A program made the translations under genes and the position numbers. Of a stretch of 64,000 nucleotides of DNA, positions 27,053 to 36,648 are shown one piece after another (the first letter of the stretch is position 1; the number at the start of each line of letters is the position of its first letter). The DNA comes from Actinoplanes sp. N902-109 (GTDB lineage: Bacteria > Actinomycetota > Actinomycetes > Mycobacteriales > Micromonosporaceae). Location of the stretch: NCBI RefSeq assembly GCF_000389965.1, contig NC_021191.1, forward strand, positions 1,303,501 to 1,367,500, written 5' to 3'. Under the pieces are notes generated by a model. That model worked only from the letters and a program-made list of their open reading frames with translations, did not search any database and was not told the origin of the DNA.

Positions 27053-30000
27053 ATGAGCGTACGTCTGTTGTCGATGCTGGCCAGCGGGGTGCTGGCTGCC
27101 GGTGGTGCGACCCTTGTCGCGGCCGCCCCGGTCTGGGCCGTCACCACCGCACCCTGTTCGGACGGCACGACGCCGGCCGTGCAGAGCACGGTGACCTGTT
27201 CGGTCGCGGGCGCGGTGACCCTGACCGTGCCCGCGGGCACCACCTCGGTCGATGTCGACGTGGTGGGCGGCGGTGGCGGCGCGGGATATCCCGCCCGGTC
27301 GCACATCGGTGGCAACGCGGCCGAGGTGACCGGCACGCTCACGCTGCCTCCGGGCACCCGGTTCCTGTTCGTCATCACCGGGGCCGGCGGTGGCGGCGAC
27401 AACCACGGCATCGGGTACGGCGGCGGTGGCTCCGGCGTGTTCGCGCTCGGCAGCAACGCCAACCTGATCGCCAAGCTGGTCATCGCCGGGGGCGGGGGCG
27501 CCGGGTCGTACAACGGCGACGGCGGCGCCGCCGGATCGGCCGGCACCAGCGAGAACGCCGCCCTCGCGGCCCCCGGTCAGCCCGGCTCCGGCGCGACCGG
27601 GGGCGCGGGCGGCGCCGGCAACTACTCAGCCGGCCAGGCGGGGGCCGGCAACGCCCCGGCGGCGCTGACGATCGCGGCCGGCGGGGCGGGCGGCACCTAC
27701 CCCAACAACTCCGCCGGTGGTTACGGCGGCGGCGGGTACGGCGGCGGTGGCGGCGGGGCCACCGGCAACCAGGGCATCCTCAACATCTACGAGGCCGGCG
27801 GGGGCGGCGGCTCGTCTTTGGCGTCGGCCTCCCTGGCCTCGCCGTCCGTCGGCATCGCCCCGGGGACCGGGGGCGTCCAGCTGCCCGGCCTGATCGCCGG
27901 GGACGGCGCCACCGGATCGGTCGAGCTGACGTTCAACGGGCTGGCCGCACCGGGTGCGCCCACCGCGGTCAGCGCGACCCCGGGCGACAGCGAGGCCACG
28001 GTCTCGTTCACCGCACCGGACTCGGACAACGGCTCGCCGATCACGTCGTACACGGTGACCGCGTCGCCCGGTGGCGGCACGAAGACCTGCCCGGGCTCGC
28101 CGTGCGTGGTGACCGGGCTGAGCAACGGCACCTCGTACACCTTCACGGTGCACGCGACGAACGCCAACGGCGACTCCGTGGAGTCGTCGGCGTCGGACGC
28201 GGTCACCCCGGCCGTGCAGCCGGGCGCGCCGGGCGATGTGGAAGCGGTCGCCGGGGACGCCAAGGCCTCGGTGTCGTTCGCGGCGCCGGGCTCGACCGGT
28301 GGTTCGCCGATCACGTCGTACACGGTGACCGCGTCGCCCGGTGGCAGCACGAAGACCTGCCCGGGCTCGCCGTGCGTGGTGACCGGGCTGAGCAACGGCA
28401 CCTCGTACACCTTCACGGTGCACGCCACCAACGCGATCGGCGACTCGGTCGAGTCGGCCGCGTCCGCCGCGGTCACCCCGGTGGGCAAGCCGGGCGTCCC
28501 GGGCGACGTGTCCGCCACGCCCGGCGACAGCCAGGCCTCGGTGTCGTTCGCCGAGCCCGGGTCCGGTGGTTCGCCGATCACGGCGTACACGGTGACCGCG
28601 TCGCCCGGTGGCAGCACGAAGACCTGCCCGGCCTCGCCGTGCGTGGTGACCGGGCTGAGCAACGGGACGGCCTACACCTTCACCGTGCACGCGACCAACG
28701 CCGAGGGTGACTCAGCCGAGTCGTCGGCGTCCGCGGCGGTCACTCCTGCCGCGAAGCCGGGTGCCCCGGGCGATGTGGTGGCGGTGGCCGGCAACGGCGC
28801 GGCGACCGTGTCCTTCGCGACGCCGTCGACCACCGGCGGCTCGCCGATCACCGGTTACACGGTCACGTCGGCGCCCGGCGGCATCACCGCGACCTGCCCG
28901 GCCTCGCTGTGCGAGGTGACGGGACTGACGAACGGCACCTCTTACACCTTCACCGTGCGGGCGGCCAACGCGATCGGTGACTCGGTGGCCTCGGCGGCCT
29001 CGGCCGCGGTGACCCCGGTGGGCCCGCCCGGTGTCCCGACCGGTGTGACCGCCACTCCGGCAAGCGGGCAGGCTTCCGTACGGTTCACCGCTCCCGCTTC
29101 CACCGGCGGCTCGCCGATCACCGGCTACACGGTCACGGCCACGCCCGGCGGGGCCACGGCGACCTGTGCCGCCTCGCCGTGCGTGGTGACCGGGCTGAGC
29201 AACGGCACGTCGTACACGTTCACCGTGCGGGCCACCACCGCGCTCGGGAACTCGCCCGAGTCGGTCGCCAGCGCGGCGGTGGTCCCGGCCGTTCCGCCGG
29301 TGCCGTCCGCCTCGGTGCCCGGGGTGCCCGGCGCAGTCACGGCAACGGCGGCCACCACGTCCATCCGGGTGTCGTTCGGCAAGCCCGAGGACGGCGGGTC
29401 GGCTGTCACGGCGTACGAGATCTCGCTGAACGGAGGCACCAGCTGGACCACCCTCGAAGCCGGCGGGAACCCGGTGACCGGCACGGCCAGCGGCCTGCGC
29501 GCCGGGACCCGCTACAGCGTGAGCGTCCGGGCCGTCAACGCGATGGGCGCCGGCGCGGCGAGCAGCCCGGTCACTGTGACGACACTGCCGGCTTCGCCGG
29601 ACAAGCCCACCGCATCCGCCGGTACGTCGTCAGTCACGGTCTCCTGGCCGGCTGCGGCCGACGAGACGGTCACCGGATACACCGTGCGCGCCGAGCCCGG
29701 GCCCGCCACCTGCAGCACCAGCTCGCGAACCGAGACGTCGTGCGTCATCGGCGCCGCCGCGGGGACGTCGTACACGTACACCGTGATCGCGCACAGCCCG
29801 CAGGGCGACTCGGTGGCGTCGTCGACGTCGGAGCCGGTCGTCGCGGAGTTCCCCGAGGTCCCGGCGCAGGCGCCCGGCAACGCTCCGGCGACGCTCACCA
29901 CCACCGAGGGCAGGCTCACCGAGGTCGAGCCGGGCCGCACGATCACCCTGGTGGGCACCGGCTTCGCGCCGCACTCCACCGTCACGGCGCTGCTCTACAG

Positions 30001-30397
30001 CGACCCGGTCACGCTCGGCTCGGTCGTCACCGACGCGGCCGGTTCCTTCACCAAGGAGATCACCGTGCCCGCCGAGCTGGACGCCGGCACCCACCAGCTG
30101 GTGGCGTCCGGGGTGGATCCCGACGGCTCCCGGCGGATGATCCGGATGCCGGTGCGGGTGCAGGCCGAGCCCACGACGCCGGACTCGCCTGTCCCGCCCG
30201 GTTCGCCTGCCACGCCGGATTCGCCCGCCGCGCCGTCCTCGGGCGGTTCCGAACTGCCCAGGACCGGCGCGCCCGTGGCCGTCCTGGCGTCCTGGGCGGC
30301 GCTGATCATGGGGGCCGGGCTGGGCCTCGTCGTCGCGTCCCGGGTTCAGTCGCGCAGTTCGACCACCTCGAGCAGGCCGCTGAGCACGAGGATCTGA
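27053..30397 (+). CDS. LPXTG-anchored protein, Gly-rich plus fibronectin-III repeats
   Basis: 1,114 residues. A signal peptide (about 1-32), a glycine-rich beta domain (about 45-295; VDVDVVGGGGGAGY and many GGGG runs), then five near-identical fibronectin type III-like units of about 90 residues (each with SPITxYTVT, TCP..PC and TGLSNGTSYTFTV), two diverged units, and an IPT-like domain. It ends in an LPRTG sorting signal (residue 1068), a hydrophobic helix and a basic tail. It should be linked to peptidoglycan by a sortase and act at the cell surface, likely in adhesion. Its 3' end overlaps the convergent STAS gene by 52 bases. Confidence 0.88.
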   Translation: MSVRLLSMLASGVLAAGGATLVAAAPVWAVTTAPCSDGTTPAVQSTVTCSVAGAVTLTVPAGTTSVDVDVVGGGGGAGYPARSHIGGNAAEVTGTLTLPPGTRFLFVITGAGGGGDNHGIGYGGGGSGVFALGSNANLIAKLVIAGGGGAGSYNGDGGAAGSAGTSENAALAAPGQPGSGATGGAGGAGNYSAGQAGAGNAPAALTIAAGGAGGTYPNNSAGGYGGGGYGGGGGGATGNQGILNIYEAGGGGGSSLASASLASPSVGIAPGTGGVQLPGLIAGDGATGSVELTFNGLAAPGAPTAVSATPGDSEATVSFTAPDSDNGSPITSYTVTASPGGGTKTCPGSPCVVTGLSNGTSYTFTVHATNANGDSVESSASDAVTPAVQPGAPGDVEAVAGDAKASVSFAAPGSTGGSPITSYTVTASPGGSTKTCPGSPCVVTGLSNGTSYTFTVHATNAIGDSVESAASAAVTPVGKPGVPGDVSATPGDSQASVSFAEPGSGGSPITAYTVTASPGGSTKTCPASPCVVTGLSNGTAYTFTVHATNAEGDSAESSASAAVTPAAKPGAPGDVVAVAGNGAATVSFATPSTTGGSPITGYTVTSAPGGITATCPASLCEVTGLTNGTSYTFTVRAANAIGDSVASAASAAVTPVGPPGVPTGVTATPASGQASVRFTAPASTGGSPITGYTVTATPGGATATCAASPCVVTGLSNGTSYTFTVRATTALGNSPESVASAAVVPAVPPVPSASVPGVPGAVTATAATTSIRVSFGKPEDGGSAVTAYEISLNGGTSWTTLEAGGNPVTGTASGLRAGTRYSVSVRAVNAMGAGAASSPVTVTTLPASPDKPTASAGTSSVTVSWPAAADETVTGYTVRAEPGPATCSTSSRTETSCVIGAAAGTSYTYTVIAHSPQGDSVASSTSEPVVAEFPEVPAQAPGNAPATLTTTEGRLTEVEPGRTITLVGTGFAPHSTVTALLYSDPVTLGSVVTDAAGSFTKEITVPAELDAGTHQLVASGVDPDGSRRMIRMPVRVQAEPTTPDSPVPPGSPATPDSPAAPSSGGSELPRTGAPVAVLASWAALIMGAGLGLVVASRVQSRSSTTSSRPLSTRI
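27950..29317 (+). repeat. Five tandem coding repeats of about 270 bp
   Basis: Units start near 27950, 28220, 28490, 28757 and 29028 and each encodes one fibronectin-III-like domain. Long identical stretches between copies (for instance the segment coding TGLSNGTSYTF) indicate recent duplication or gene conversion, so copy number may vary between strains and assemblies may collapse it. Confidence 0.85.
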
Positions 30398-30663
30398 TGC
30401 ACGCCCCGGCTGGGGCTGGCCAGCTGGAAGTCGATGCCCTCGTCGCGGGCGCGCTGGAAGCCGAAGATGATGGCGCCCAGGCCGGTCGAGTCGATGAAGG
30501 ACAGGTCCGCGAGATCGACCACCACCGCGCGCGGATGTGTCTCCAGCGCCTCCACCAGGGCGACCCGTACCTCGTCCACGTTGAGCACATCCACCTCGCC
30601 CCGCAGGGCGACCGTGGTCACGTCGTCGTCGCGGGTCAGGCTGGTCACGGGTTCGTCGGTCAC
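30346..30663 (-). CDS. STAS-domain anti-sigma factor antagonist
   Basis: 105 residues from GTG 30663 with GGAAGG upstream. It is a single STAS domain with the phosphorylation loop FIDSTGLGAI (Ser59), as in SpoIIAA/RsbV. It is expected to bind or release an anti-sigma kinase according to Ser phosphorylation; no kinase or sigma factor gene is adjacent. The SpoIIE-type phosphatase at 41.5-43.3 kb could act on such a protein, but that link is only a possibility. It diverges from the FxsT-like gene and overlaps the LPXTG gene end to end. Confidence 0.9.
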   Translation of the reverse strand: MTDEPVTSLTRDDDVTTVALRGEVDVLNVDEVRVALVEALETHPRAVVVDLADLSFIDSTGLGAIIFGFQRARDEGIDFQLASPSRGVHQILVLSGLLEVVELRD

Positions 30664-30852
30664 CGGGCGCCTTCCGTGGGGACAGTGAGGATCGTTCGGG
30701 ACGGTGGAGCTCAGCCGGTCGGCCTGCGGCTGATCGCGGCTCAGGGTAGGTCCCGAACAACCCTCAATCTTCCGCAGTGGCGATGGTTCCACGTACGGTA
30801 ATCGGCAGTGTGACAGTAGACGGCCGAGCCAACAGTGGTGGAAAGGGGCGGC

Positions 30853-33276
30853 GTGCCGATCCGGGGTGGCCTGCCGCCACGCAATCCGCAGTTCGTCGGT
30901 CGCGAAGACCTGCTCTCCCGGATGCGCGGGTTGCTCGGCAACGGGCCGGTGGTGCTGCTTCCCTCCGCCGATCATCAACTCGGTGGAACGGGACGTACCC
31001 AGTTGGCGGTGGAATACGCCTACCGCTACGCCGAAACCTACGACCTGGTGTGGTGGATCCCGGCCGAGCAGACCGCCGGCATGCGCGCCGCGCTGGTCGG
31101 TCTGGCCAGCGAGCTGAAGCTGCCCGAGGCCCGCGACATCAACCGTACGCTCGGGGCGGTGCGCGACGCGCTCAGCCGCGGTGAGCCGTTCCGCAACTGG
31201 CTGGTCGTCTTCGAGAACGCCAACCGGCCCGAGGACATCAAGCCCTACCTGCCCAGCGGTGCCGGTCATGTCCTGGTGACCTCGCGCAACCCCCGATGGA
31301 CCTCGGAGGTCGCGCAGGCCGTGCCGGTCCCGGTCTTCGGCCGTACGGACAGCGTGGACTTCCTCCGCCGGCGCGCCCCCGAGCTGCCGGTGGCCGACGC
31401 CGAGCGGCTCGCCGACCGCCTCGACGACGTCCCGATGGCCCTCGACCTGGCCGCCGCGGTCCGGGTGGCCGCCGGGTGGAGTGTGGACGACTACCTGGCC
31501 CGCTACGACGCGCGCGCCGCCGAGCTGGCCTTCCCCACCCCGATCCGGGTGGCGTGGGGCATCGCCGCCGACGGGCTGGCCGAGGCCTCCCCGGCGGCGT
31601 TCGAGCTGCTGCAGCTGAGCGCGTTCCTGGCCAGCGCGCCGGTGTCCTGGGAGCTGTTCTGGGCGGCCCGCGGGCTGGTCTCGCCCGTCCTGGCCCCCAC
31701 GCTGCGCATCGAACGCCGGCTCAAGGCCGCGATCCGGCTGATCGGCCGGTACGGGCTGGCCGATCTCGACCCGCCGGGCGCCGGGCTGATCGTGCACCCG
31801 CTGATCCGCGGCATGCTCGGCCAGCAGCTCAGCTCCGAACGACACGCCACGCTGCTGCGCACGGCCCGGGCCATGCTCGCCGCCGCCGACCCCGGCGACC
31901 CGGACAACCCCGCGCACTGGCTGCGCTACGCCGACATCGTGCCCCACCTCGTGCACTCCGACGTGCTCGGCGGGGAGTCCGAGGAGATCCGGCACCTGGT
32001 CATCAACTGCGTGCGGTTCCTGTACGCCCGCGGCGACTACGACTCCAGCCGCGACCTCGCCCAGCAGACAGCCACCCGCTGGCGCGACAGCCTTGGCGAG
32101 ACCGACGACCAGACCATGCTGGTCAACTTCCACCTCGCCAACGCCCTGCGTGCGGTGGGCCGCACCGCCGACGCCCGCGCGCTGAACGCCCAGACCCTGC
32201 GGCTGCAGCGCGACGTGCTCGGCGGGGACGACGAGACCACCCTGGCCACGGCCAACAGCGTCGGCGCCGACCTGCGCATGCAGGGCCACTTCGACCAGGC
32301 CCGCCGGCTCGACGCGGACAACCTCGTGCGCTACCGCCGGCTGTTCGGCGAGAGCTTCCCGACGGCCCTGCGCTGCGCCAACAACCTGGCCGCCGACCTG
32401 CGGCTGCTCGGTGACTTCCGGGGCGCCCGGGCCATCGACGAGCAGGTGCTGCGGCAACGCCAGCTCATCTTCGTCGACGGTCACCCCGAGACGCTGTCGT
32501 CGCGCGCCTCGCTCGCCTACGACCTTTACGGCCTGGGCGACTACCCGGGCGCGGCGGCGCTGCTCGCGGTGGCCGGGCACTTCGACACGCTCGGCGCCGA
32601 CCATCCGATGACGTTGTGGGCCGGACGCTTCGCGGCGATGGCAGCCCGCCGCTCCGGACGGCCGGAGGCCCGCGACCGTGCCGCGGCCAACGTGGAGCTG
32701 TACCGGCAGAAGTTCGGCGACCTGAGCGTCGAGACCCTGGCCGCGGTGATCTCCCTGGCCAACTGCGCCCGCGACACCGGCGACGTGGACGAGGCCCACC
32801 GGCTGCTGGAACGCGCTGTGGCCCGCTATCACGCGGTGCTGGGCGACGAGCATCCGTTCACGCTGGCTGCCGCGGCCAACCTCGCCGTGGTCGTGCGGGC
32901 CACCGGCCGGCACGCGGAGGCCCGCACCATCGACGCCGAGGCGCTGGGCGGGCTGCGCCGGAGCGTGGGCGCGGATCACCCGTTCACGCTGAGCTGCGCC
33001 AACGGTCTCGCCGCCGACCTGATCGCGGTGGGGGAGGCCCAACCCGCGCGCGAGCTGGCGCTGGACACCCTGAACCGCTCCCGCAGCGTGCGCGGTGCCG
33101 ACCATCCGGACACGCTGGCCTGTGCGTTCAACGTCGCGCTGGACGCCGGCGACGACACCGCCGCCGCGGCGGCGATCGAGGGGCTGCAGAAGGCGTACGG
33201 GGACGGGCACTTCCTGCCCGCCCGGGCGGCGGCCGGTCTGCGCCTGGAGACGGAGATCGAGCTGCCGCCGCTCTGA
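30853..33276 (+). CDS. fxsT: FxsT-like NTPase/TPR protein with altered Walker motifs
   Basis: About 807 residues from GTG 30853 (AAAGGGG just upstream; GTG 30835 is possible). The N-terminal NB-ARC-like region has PPRNPQFVGREDLL, YDLVWWIPAEQ and GHVLVTSRNPRW, as in proteins of FxSxx-COOH peptide systems (FxsT). The usual GGVGKTQLA is here GGTGRTQLA (about residue 44), replacing the catalytic Lys by Arg. The Walker B position reads VVFENAN in place of VFDNAD. From about residue 390 there are TPR units with recurring LG..HP.TL elements. The protein may bind nucleotide without normal hydrolysis. The FxSxx precursor lies 3.4 kb away on the other strand. Confidence 0.8.
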   Translation: MPIRGGLPPRNPQFVGREDLLSRMRGLLGNGPVVLLPSADHQLGGTGRTQLAVEYAYRYAETYDLVWWIPAEQTAGMRAALVGLASELKLPEARDINRTLGAVRDALSRGEPFRNWLVVFENANRPEDIKPYLPSGAGHVLVTSRNPRWTSEVAQAVPVPVFGRTDSVDFLRRRAPELPVADAERLADRLDDVPMALDLAAAVRVAAGWSVDDYLARYDARAAELAFPTPIRVAWGIAADGLAEASPAAFELLQLSAFLASAPVSWELFWAARGLVSPVLAPTLRIERRLKAAIRLIGRYGLADLDPPGAGLIVHPLIRGMLGQQLSSERHATLLRTARAMLAAADPGDPDNPAHWLRYADIVPHLVHSDVLGGESEEIRHLVINCVRFLYARGDYDSSRDLAQQTATRWRDSLGETDDQTMLVNFHLANALRAVGRTADARALNAQTLRLQRDVLGGDDETTLATANSVGADLRMQGHFDQARRLDADNLVRYRRLFGESFPTALRCANNLAADLRLLGDFRGARAIDEQVLRQRQLIFVDGHPETLSSRASLAYDLYGLGDYPGAAALLAVAGHFDTLGADHPMTLWAGRFAAMAARRSGRPEARDRAAANVELYRQKFGDLSVETLAAVISLANCARDTGDVDEAHRLLERAVARYHAVLGDEHPFTLAAAANLAVVVRATGRHAEARTIDAEALGGLRRSVGADHPFTLSCANGLAADLIAVGEAQPARELALDTLNRSRSVRGADHPDTLACAFNVALDAGDDTAAAAAIEGLQKAYGDGHFLPARAAAGLRLETEIELPPL

Positions 33277-33354
33277 GGCCGGCCGGCGTCCGGCGCCGAG
33301 TCGCAAGGTGTCCGTTTTTCCGGTGTCATCAGCGGGCAAAGCGGACGGCCGCGG

Positions 33355-35040
33355 TCAGCTCGACAGGGCCGACTCGCGCTGGAGGAGCGCGGTGAGGTCG
33401 ATGGCGGGCATGGGCTTCGCGAAGTGGTAGCCCTGCGCCTGCGCGCACTCCAGCTCCCGCAGCCGCGACGCCTGGCTGGCATCCTCGACGCCCTCGGCCA
33501 CCGGCGCCAGGTTGAACGTCCGGGCGATCTGCAGCACCGCCTCGGCCACCGATGCCCCGTTGCTGCCCTGCATCGCCTGCACGAAGGATTTGTCGATCTT
33601 CACCACGTCGACCGGCAGCGCGCCCAGGTGGCTCAGCGACGAGAAGCCGGTGCCGAAGTCGTCGAGGGCGATGCGCACGCCGAGGCTCTTCAGCGCGCTC
33701 AGCACGCGGGCCGACTCGATCAGGTCGACCAGCGCGACCGACTCGGTCAGCTCCAGCACCAGCTGCGCCGGCGGCAGCCCGGTGCGTTCGAGCACGCCGC
33801 GGACCTCCTCGATGAGATCCGGGTTGCCGAGCTGGCTGGCCGACAGGTTCACGTTGAGCTCGAAGCCGGGCAGCTGTGCCTGCCACTGCGCGGCCTGCCG
33901 GCAGGCCTCCTCGAGAACCCAGCCGCCCAGGCGGGGCAGCAACCCCAGCGACTCGGCCAGGTCGAGGAACGCCACCGGCGGCAGCAGGCCCCGTTCGGGG
34001 TGGTTCCAGCGGACCAGCGCCTCGACGCCGACCGTGCGCTCGCCGTTGAGGTCGACGATGGGCTGGTAGTGGACCTGGAACTCGCCCTCGTCCAGGGCGC
34101 GGCGCAGCTCCGCCTCCTCGCGCCGGCGGGCCTCGGCCTCGGCGAACTGGGCCGGGTCGAACCGGCGCGCGACCCCCCGGCCGTCCGCCTTGGCCTGGTA
34201 GAGCGCCAGGTCGGCCTCCCGCATGACCTCGTCGAGCAGCGCGCCGCTGCCCCGGGTGATGGCGATGCCGGCGCTGGCCGGGATGGTCAGCACGATGTCG
34301 TCGATCACCAGCGGCTGGGCCAGGTCGCGCAGGATCCGGCCGGCCACGGTGTCGGCGATCTGATCGTCGACCAGGCGGGGGAGCAGCACGACGAACTCGT
34401 CGCCGCCGAGCCGCGACACGGTGTCGTTGGACCGCACGTTCGCGTTGAGCCGCTCGGCCGCGGTGCGCAGCAACCGGTCGCCGGTGGCGTGCCCGTACGT
34501 GTCGTTGACCTCCTTGAACCCGTCCAGGTCGAACAGGATCACGGCGGTCATCGTGTCGTCGGCGTCCGCGAGGGCGTCGGTGGCGTGGTCCATGAAAAGC
34601 TTGCGGTTGCCCAGCTCGGTGAGCGGGTCGCGGAACGCCTGCCGGGCGAGTTGGGCCCGCTGCCGGGTGAGGTCGCGGACGAGTCCGGCGTTGGTCCGGG
34701 CACCCAGGAACTGCCGGACCAGCACGATGGCGGCGACCGCGATGGTGAGCCAGGTGAGCGCGGGGCTGATCGAGCCGTTGTGGCCGAACCAGAAGCCGGC
34801 CATGATCACGGCGGCGGCGGCCGGGGCGTAGCCCAGCAGCGGCCAGCGCCCGGCCAGCACGATCACGCCGATGCCGAGCCCGATCACCAGGGCCACGCCG
34901 GTGATCAGCCCGGCCACCCCGGCATCGCCGGCCAGCGCGTCCTCGAAGATGGCCGGCCAGGCCAGCAGCAACAGCGAGGTGAAGATCATCATGTCGTCCA
35001 CGCACCGACGCAAGCGGTCCACGGTACTGCTCCGGCTCAC
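33355..35040 (-). CDS. Membrane GGDEF-EAL protein
   Basis: 561 residues from GTG 35040. Three to four membrane helices (about 15-110), a GGDEF domain (about 125-290) with intact LGGDEF at about 212, and an EAL domain (about 300-550). EAL-domain motifs are VEALVRW, NVNLSAS, ELTES, IALDDFGTGFSS, KIDKSFV and AEGVED. Both halves look catalytically competent, so it could make and break cyclic di-GMP; net activity cannot be told. It lies 84 bases after the HExxH protein gene on the same strand and is probably co-transcribed. Pilus ATPase PilB of this window has an MshEN-type domain that can bind c-di-GMP in other bacteria. Confidence 0.9.
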   Translation of the reverse strand: MSRSSTVDRLRRCVDDMMIFTSLLLLAWPAIFEDALAGDAGVAGLITGVALVIGLGIGVIVLAGRWPLLGYAPAAAAVIMAGFWFGHNGSISPALTWLTIAVAAIVLVRQFLGARTNAGLVRDLTRQRAQLARQAFRDPLTELGNRKLFMDHATDALADADDTMTAVILFDLDGFKEVNDTYGHATGDRLLRTAAERLNANVRSNDTVSRLGGDEFVVLLPRLVDDQIADTVAGRILRDLAQPLVIDDIVLTIPASAGIAITRGSGALLDEVMREADLALYQAKADGRGVARRFDPAQFAEAEARRREEAELRRALDEGEFQVHYQPIVDLNGERTVGVEALVRWNHPERGLLPPVAFLDLAESLGLLPRLGGWVLEEACRQAAQWQAQLPGFELNVNLSASQLGNPDLIEEVRGVLERTGLPPAQLVLELTESVALVDLIESARVLSALKSLGVRIALDDFGTGFSSLSHLGALPVDVVKIDKSFVQAMQGSNGASVAEAVLQIARTFNLAPVAEGVEDASQASRLRELECAQAQGYHFAKPMPAIDLTALLQRESALSS

Positions 35041-35124
35041 TGTCTCACCTCCTCCCTGCCAGCTCGAACAGGGGCAGGAATCGGCCTCGGCCCGGCGATC
35101 CTTAGCAAAACCCGGGCGCGTTGC

Positions 35125-36645
35125 TCAGCCGAGCCACCGCAGGATCTCGATCGGGTCGGCCAGCCCGTCCAGCACCGCTGCGATCTCGGGCGCCACCTCG
35201 AAACCCCCGGCCAGCAGCAACCCCGCCCAGTCCGTCGGTGCCCGGCCGTGCGGCCCGTCCTCGGTGCGCCGGTACGAGGAGAGCGCACGCCCGTTGTCGC
35301 CCCGGACATAGGCGACATCTGCCTCCGGGCCGTCCAGGGGCCGGTCGCGCAGGAATCGGTGGGCCAGGTCGAGCCGGGTGCTCGCCTCCAACGCCCGGCG
35401 CGGTGCCGGACGCAGCGCCGACTGGATCGCCGGCGGCGGTTCACCCGTACGGAACGCCCGCACGAGTTTTTCCGCATCGGCCGGGTCGACATGCCGGTTG
35501 CGCAACCGCCACCGCAGGTAGTGGTCCCGGTTGGCCCCTTGAGCCAGCCGCAGCACCCGGGGATCGACGGGCTCAGCCAGCCACGGCCGCACCTCGTCGA
35601 GCAAGGCACCGACAAAACGGGCACCCGCCGGGGTGAGATCGCGCAGACTGCCCGCCGCGTCGACCACCGCCGCCCGCCACCGCGCGAACTCGAACTGGGC
35701 GAGCAGGTCGTCGCGCCGGGTGCGCCAGAACCGGGTGACCGTCAGATAGGCGTACGCGCCGTGCAGGATGCCGGACGCCGGTCGCGGGTCGTCGCGCCAC
35801 GGCGAATACCCCAGCGTGTCCGGCGCCTCCAGCAGGTCGAACAGGTACTGCACCGCGTTGAGGATGCTGTGCTGCGTCTCGTGCAGCAGCCCGACGGCGA
35901 GCGCGGTGGCATCGGCGGGTTCCGAGATCGCCACCGCCCCGAACGCCTCGGCCGAGGTGGCACTGATGCCCCGGGCCGCCGGGTCGGGCTGCACGGGTAC
36001 GACGCAATCCAGCACCGCCGCGAGCACCTCGGCGTCCGGGCGCACCGCGGTGACCAGCAGCCGCCACGCCTCGGAGAACGCCCGCTGCCACCGATCGCGC
36101 TGCTCGGCGGTCAGCGGTGGCGTCGGGGTGAGGCCGAGCCGGGCCCGCAACGGATCGGCGTCCTCCAGCCGAGCCGTGATGGCCAGCCCGTCATGGCCGG
36201 CGCTGAGCACTCGATCCCGCTGCTGGGGAATCTGTGCAGCCAGCGCAAGATCGGACAAGTGGCCGAGCCCCGCCTCGACCGGCCCGGCACCGGCGCGCAA
36301 CGCCGTCAGACAGCCGGTCGCCCACGCCCCGAACAGGGGCCGGCCCAGCAGCTCCCGCACCCGGCCGGGCGACGTCCGTTCGGCCTGCGCCAGAGCGACG
36401 ACGGGGTCCGGCCCCGTTCGGGTGAAAGCTGCCTCCGGGCGGCCGGCCCGGGTGGCGATGGCGATCTCGCGGAGCAGGAGGAGGTGCCGGCTGAGCTGGG
36501 CCCGGTGCAGCTCGGCCACGGTGGCCGGGTCGGGGCGGCCCGCACCCAGGGCGGTCAGCGCCGCGTCGGTGAGGCGGTGCGGTCGCGCCCGCGCAAGCCC
36601 AGCCGTCGCCTGGTCGCTGCCGGGGTGGGCGGGGGGTGTGCCCAT
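35125..36645 (-). CDS. HExxH-type peptide beta-hydroxylase (FxSxx system)
   Basis: 506 residues from ATG 36645, three bases after the precursor-peptide stop. The metal site is H255-E-T-Q-H259 in LLHETQHSILNAVQ. The layout (N-terminal helical part with LTAEQRDRW..AFSEAW, then EAFGAVAISEP..TALAVGLLHETQH) fits the HEXXH motif domain family, now regarded as alpha-ketoglutarate- and iron-dependent peptide beta-hydroxylases of ribosomal peptides. In many actinobacteria this domain is fused to or encoded beside the FxsB radical SAM enzyme; here it stands alone with no CxxxCxxC motif. It should modify the FxSxx peptide encoded just upstream. Confidence 0.82.
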   Translation of the reverse strand: MGTPPAHPGSDQATAGLARARPHRLTDAALTALGAGRPDPATVAELHRAQLSRHLLLLREIAIATRAGRPEAAFTRTGPDPVVALAQAERTSPGRVRELLGRPLFGAWATGCLTALRAGAGPVEAGLGHLSDLALAAQIPQQRDRVLSAGHDGLAITARLEDADPLRARLGLTPTPPLTAEQRDRWQRAFSEAWRLLVTAVRPDAEVLAAVLDCVVPVQPDPAARGISATSAEAFGAVAISEPADATALAVGLLHETQHSILNAVQYLFDLLEAPDTLGYSPWRDDPRPASGILHGAYAYLTVTRFWRTRRDDLLAQFEFARWRAAVVDAAGSLRDLTPAGARFVGALLDEVRPWLAEPVDPRVLRLAQGANRDHYLRWRLRNRHVDPADAEKLVRAFRTGEPPPAIQSALRPAPRRALEASTRLDLAHRFLRDRPLDGPEADVAYVRGDNGRALSSYRRTEDGPHGRAPTDWAGLLLAGGFEVAPEIAAVLDGLADPIEILRWLG

Positions 36646-36648
36646 CGG

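Noticed and set aside
35125..36645. Fusion of the HExxH protein with a radical SAM domain, as in some FxsB proteins
   Set aside because: No CxxxCxxC motif or SPASM cysteines occur in the 506 residues; cysteines are nearly absent.
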